The notes below the pieces were generated by a model that was not told where the DNA came from, made no database searches, and worked only from the letters and a program-made list of their open reading frames with translations. The position numbers were made by a program, and so were the translations under genes. A DNA stretch of 64,000 bases from Agelaius tricolor (taxonomy: Eukaryota; Chordata; Aves; Passeriformes; Icteridae), in NCBI GenBank assembly GCA_023055355.1, contig JALJCS010000001.1:47435381-47499380 (forward strand), given 5' to 3'. This document shows, in pieces, positions 60,611 through 64,000 of this stretch (the first letter of the stretch is position 1; each line of letters starts with the position of its first letter).

Positions 60611-63600
60611 GAAACTGCAGCTGCCAGCAGATCTGGCAGCAGCCCTGTAAATGAGATTAGGCATCACTGGTGGGCTGGGCAGGAAGAGAATGTGGGCTAA
60701 TGGGATAGGGAAGGAGAAGGGGAGTTGTTGGGGAAACTGGGTCGCCTCCCTCATATTTCTTTACCGACAAGGAATCTGCCTCTTCCTCTATCTTATGCTG
60801 GACACATCGTGTATTTTTTTCAGTGAAAACTAAGGAGAGCCTGTGCTCTGTTGGCACTGCAGACTTTCCTGAGCAGTGGAACACAGAGAGCAGAGTGAAC
60901 CTGTTTCAGACAGATAGGAAGAAACCCTAAGGACACCTCAAGACACCCTCGGGACTGTTTTGCCATATCCTAGGCAACTGCCTAACTTGTAAAGGCCTCA
61001 CATTGGCTACGATAAAAGAAAAAGATCAAGTCTCTTAGTCTTACTTCCCCATCACATGCAGACAAGAACAATTTTGCAATACCGCTCTTGCAAGGGGGTT
61101 GAAATGCCCAGAACTCAACATCCACAAGAACACAAGGTACTTAAGTGGTTACACTTTGGTATATTTCGATTTAAAAGTGTCTTTTCTGGAAACTGTAGCT
61201 CTTATTACAAGAATGATCTTGCAAAAGAATCCTCTACTGTGCACTGCACCTTGTGGAGTGTGTGCTGGTAAATCATGCAATTCAAGCAGAGGTTTCCATG
61301 CATACTGGGTCACCTTCACCCTTACTTGTTCTACCTTTCTCACATCTCAGAGGGCCTCAAACAAACACTATCCTGCAAGAAGTTTGTTACTACCATCTAA
61401 TGCAACTACTTTTAACTATTCCTCCAAACTTCGCAGATGCCTTGAGATACTTTAACAGAGGATGTGGTAAATTAGCTCAGGCAATGATAGGGAGTCACAG
61501 TGGCAACAATAAAGTGAAGGAAAAAGGACAGAACTGATCTGGACTTTTTGGAGAGCTGAGGAAAGGAAGACATAAGTTTGATAATGGTCCTAAGAATGAA
61601 CACCGGAGTAAAGAACTATGATCTCCATCAGAAATACGAATGTTTTTCAGAGACAGAAGTTGTAAAAGGTGAAATGACACAATAAGAATCACCAACTCTG
61701 TTCAGTGAGATACACTGGCTGCAAAGAAAAGGAGCTCTGTAGCAGACAGACATTGTCTGTCTCAACTTCAATAGAGGAGAATAACTTATCATGTCACAAG
61801 GAAAAGGAAATGTGAAAACAAATGGTGTTAGAAAAGACAGAACTCTGGAGTTTTGAGGTGGAAGAGAAGGAAGGGAAAGAATTCAACAGCACAAGCATAA
61901 AGTAGAAGTATCAGTGTTGAAAGTAGTTGGCAGAGGAATTTATTAAACCAAAGATTAAACAGAGAACTAAGACCTGTTTCCCACTAAAATTCACTTCACA
62001 TACAATAGCATCTCAGTGAGGCTAATAAAGTAAGGATCAAAATACTAATCTTCCAACAGATTCTCTGATTCAGCCCAGTCCACTGTTGAGAAATGGGAAT
62101 GAGCAATAAAGAACTCAGTGTGTTTTTACACAGACATCCCAATTGAGCAGCACTGCAGTGTTCAGAGCTCAGCAATTTGACTTTGTACGTCTGATAGGTG
62201 CACTAGAAGACAAGGGAATTGCCTCCCAAGATCTGCTAAAAACACAAGTGATGCCCTCGTGGTTGTATGGCATCAAAATAAACTCAAAATCTTTATCAGA
62301 CTGGAGTTTAATTTTTTTTTTTCAGAGTAAAAATGGGAACTGCAAAAAATATAATTCAAATATAATTTTACCACTAAAGAGGGACAGGAGGAAAATCTTT
62401 TAAAATATTGGTAAGACACATATTCTTTCTACTTGCTCTGCCAGGCATTAAACATAGTAATTGTGTTAAAGAGCATAAAAATCAAACATTAGCAAGTTTC
62501 CAATGAGATCAATATTTGTTTTCTCATTCTGCCTCATTTTGTTGTTAATGTAAGGGACAAAAAACCCCACATAAAATGAAAGCATTTTGTACTAAAATTC
62601 TTGGACTACCTATATTAAGTTACTCAAAAGCTGACTTCAAACTACCTACTTTCTATAAAGTGTTCTGCAAATAGATTTTGGTAGCAGCAATGTGTCTTTG
62701 GAAAGCTCCCCAACAAAGCTGACTAATTTAGGCAGCAACATTTTCCAAGCTTTTATTCTCTGAGACTGTCCTTAAAACTAAGGGCAGAAGCATACCCAAC
62801 TGAGTTAGATTTTGGCTATGCTACCTCCAATTTTACCTTTGCTTTAACTTTGTTTTAACCATTCTGATTATTTTCCAAGTAAATAAAATACAAAATACTA
62901 ATAGGCAAAGTTTATATTTTTTCTTTGAAAATAATCAAATTTTAATAACATAAATGCAGTTCTAAAGCAGAGCAATTACTTGGGCCCATGGAGTTAATAG
63001 GTATTTCTCCAGTAACATCAAAAGGAAGTGTATTCCATAGTTTTTAATCTTGTCCTCAGGGCCAGAGGAACACCTAAAACATCTCAGTCATGCATCTCAC
63101 AACAACAGACCTGCTACACTGAAGCATAACAAAATTTTTTCGCCAGCATGTCCACTGTCTCAATGAAGTAGAACTCTAAACCCTAATGGGGTTAAACAGA
63201 AGACCAGAAACTTCCCAACAGAATTTGCTTTTTGCCATCATTTTGTGATGAAAGAGACCCTGGGCTGGACTACTTTCATAAATACAAGTAGAAAGAAAAT
63301 AATTTATTTAAAAAATATGTAACCAGATAGTCTCATTCCATTGCACTTGGGTGTGTTTGTTCAACACCCTATAAAAAGCTTTAATTCATAAATTACTTAC
63401 ACATCTTTCCCATGCTGAAAGTCATCACTTATCTCATATACAACCAGCATTAGCTTCCCCAGAAGCACGGTCTGCCAGAAGAGGAAAGGCCTTTTCAAAA
63501 TGCAAGGCAAAACTACTCATTAATAAAACAAAGATGATGGGGAAAGGCTGCCAAGGGGCAGCTTTATCTAACAAGGCAATAAAGTACACATGATTGAGCA

Positions 63601-64000
63601 AGGTGGTGACTACATTTTCTGTGTTTAGCTTTCACTGTCAGTACAACTCAAGTATTCCAGTAACATCACATGAACGTGGCATTTTTAAGTAAAAATTTTA
63701 TGTCAGGATGTGTACAACAATCTATCTGGATACGATCAGAAATTTTGCTGTCTGTCCTGCTGGCCAATGCTGTAGCATTATGTCAGTATGTCCCCTTTAT
63801 CCATCAATTTATCTTGTCTTATGGCTAGACTAAATGTTCCTTGGAGTAACGACATGCTGTGCAAGCTCTTAGCACAGCATGATCTTGTTCTATGACCAAG
63901 TTTTTAAAGCTTTGGAGCATTATAAACAACCACATTCAAATTTACTAAAATAATGTAGACATGCTAACTGAACTCCAAACACGGACATGAGTTAATATTG
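60611..64000. other. Upstream flank of RGS7, no recognised gene
   Basis: Base composition drops sharply from the CpG island to AT-rich DNA at about 60610. I see no second promoter, no coding similarity and no clear mobile element; T11 at 62312-62322 and a hairpin at 61744 are the only structures. Frames up to 118 codons (61099-61455, plus) overlap equally open frames and are probably chance. Confidence 0.55.
61744..61762. repeat. Perfect 9-bp hairpin (AGACAGACA T TGTCTGTCT), upstream flank
   Basis: Arms 61744-61752 and 61754-61762, single-base loop. Confidence 0.9.

Noticed and set aside
59827..60654. 275-codon plus-strand open frame and its overlapping companions (60000-60584, 60293-60700 plus; 59679-60353 minus)
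   Set aside because: Pro/Ala/Arg/Ser-rich frames open on both strands of a CpG island. The LLLLFLGALG run after 60530 looks like a signal peptide but arises from CTC/CTT-rich sequence. RGS7 on the minus strand explains the island.
1..64000. CRISPR arrays, bacterial operons, tRNA or rRNA genes
   Set aside because: No regularly spaced direct repeats, no dense ORF packing, and no cloverleaf or rRNA sequence recognised; small RNAs without a known sequence could not be excluded by eye.

Overview
The window is vertebrate nuclear DNA: AT-rich, without bacterial-style gene packing, and containing interspersed repeats typical of birds (CR1 non-LTR retrotransposons in several states of decay, ERVL-type and ERVK-type solo LTRs). 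The repeat families look avian and most resemble passerine ones; that finer placement is an inference from remembered family sequences.

The one gene I can support is RGS7 (regulator of G-protein signalling 7), on the minus strand. A 112-nt exon at 59098..58987 has a clean 3' splice site, a strong start context and a GTAAGC donor. Its 26 codons match the RGS7 N-terminus as I remember it, with one conservative Ser/Thr difference at residue 10. About 1.1 kb upstream is a CpG island (about 59390-60610) with a probable noncoding exon 1, a donor at 60216/60215, a GA-rich promoter flank and two ACGT-core motifs. Intron 1 holds a CpG-retaining, AT-rich block (59145-59345) that looks like a conserved regulatory element.

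Positions 1-58986 are read as the 5' part of the very long RGS7 intron 2. I found no further RGS7 exon there by eye. The intron contains five solo LTRs (about 4731-5792, 17281-17594, 24277-24634, 37312-37905, 40620-41175), several CR1/L3-like fragments (about 7490-8200, 11735-11960, 24083-24915, 31785-33260, 42277-42345), and many A-tracts and short duplications. The rest is unrecognised intronic sequence. Positions 60611-64000 are upstream flank with no recognised gene.

Points of most interest: the RGS7 start exon; an exon 1 uORF in the same frame as the main ORF, ending in UGA-C; two perfect inverted repeats inside one CR1 fragment that look like template-switch scars; an ERVK-like LTR nested in a CR1; and a strong strand asymmetry of long A-tracts agreeing with minus-strand transcription. 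I found no convincing new protein-coding system. Nearly all the longer open frames are chance or antisense frames in repeats or in the CpG island.
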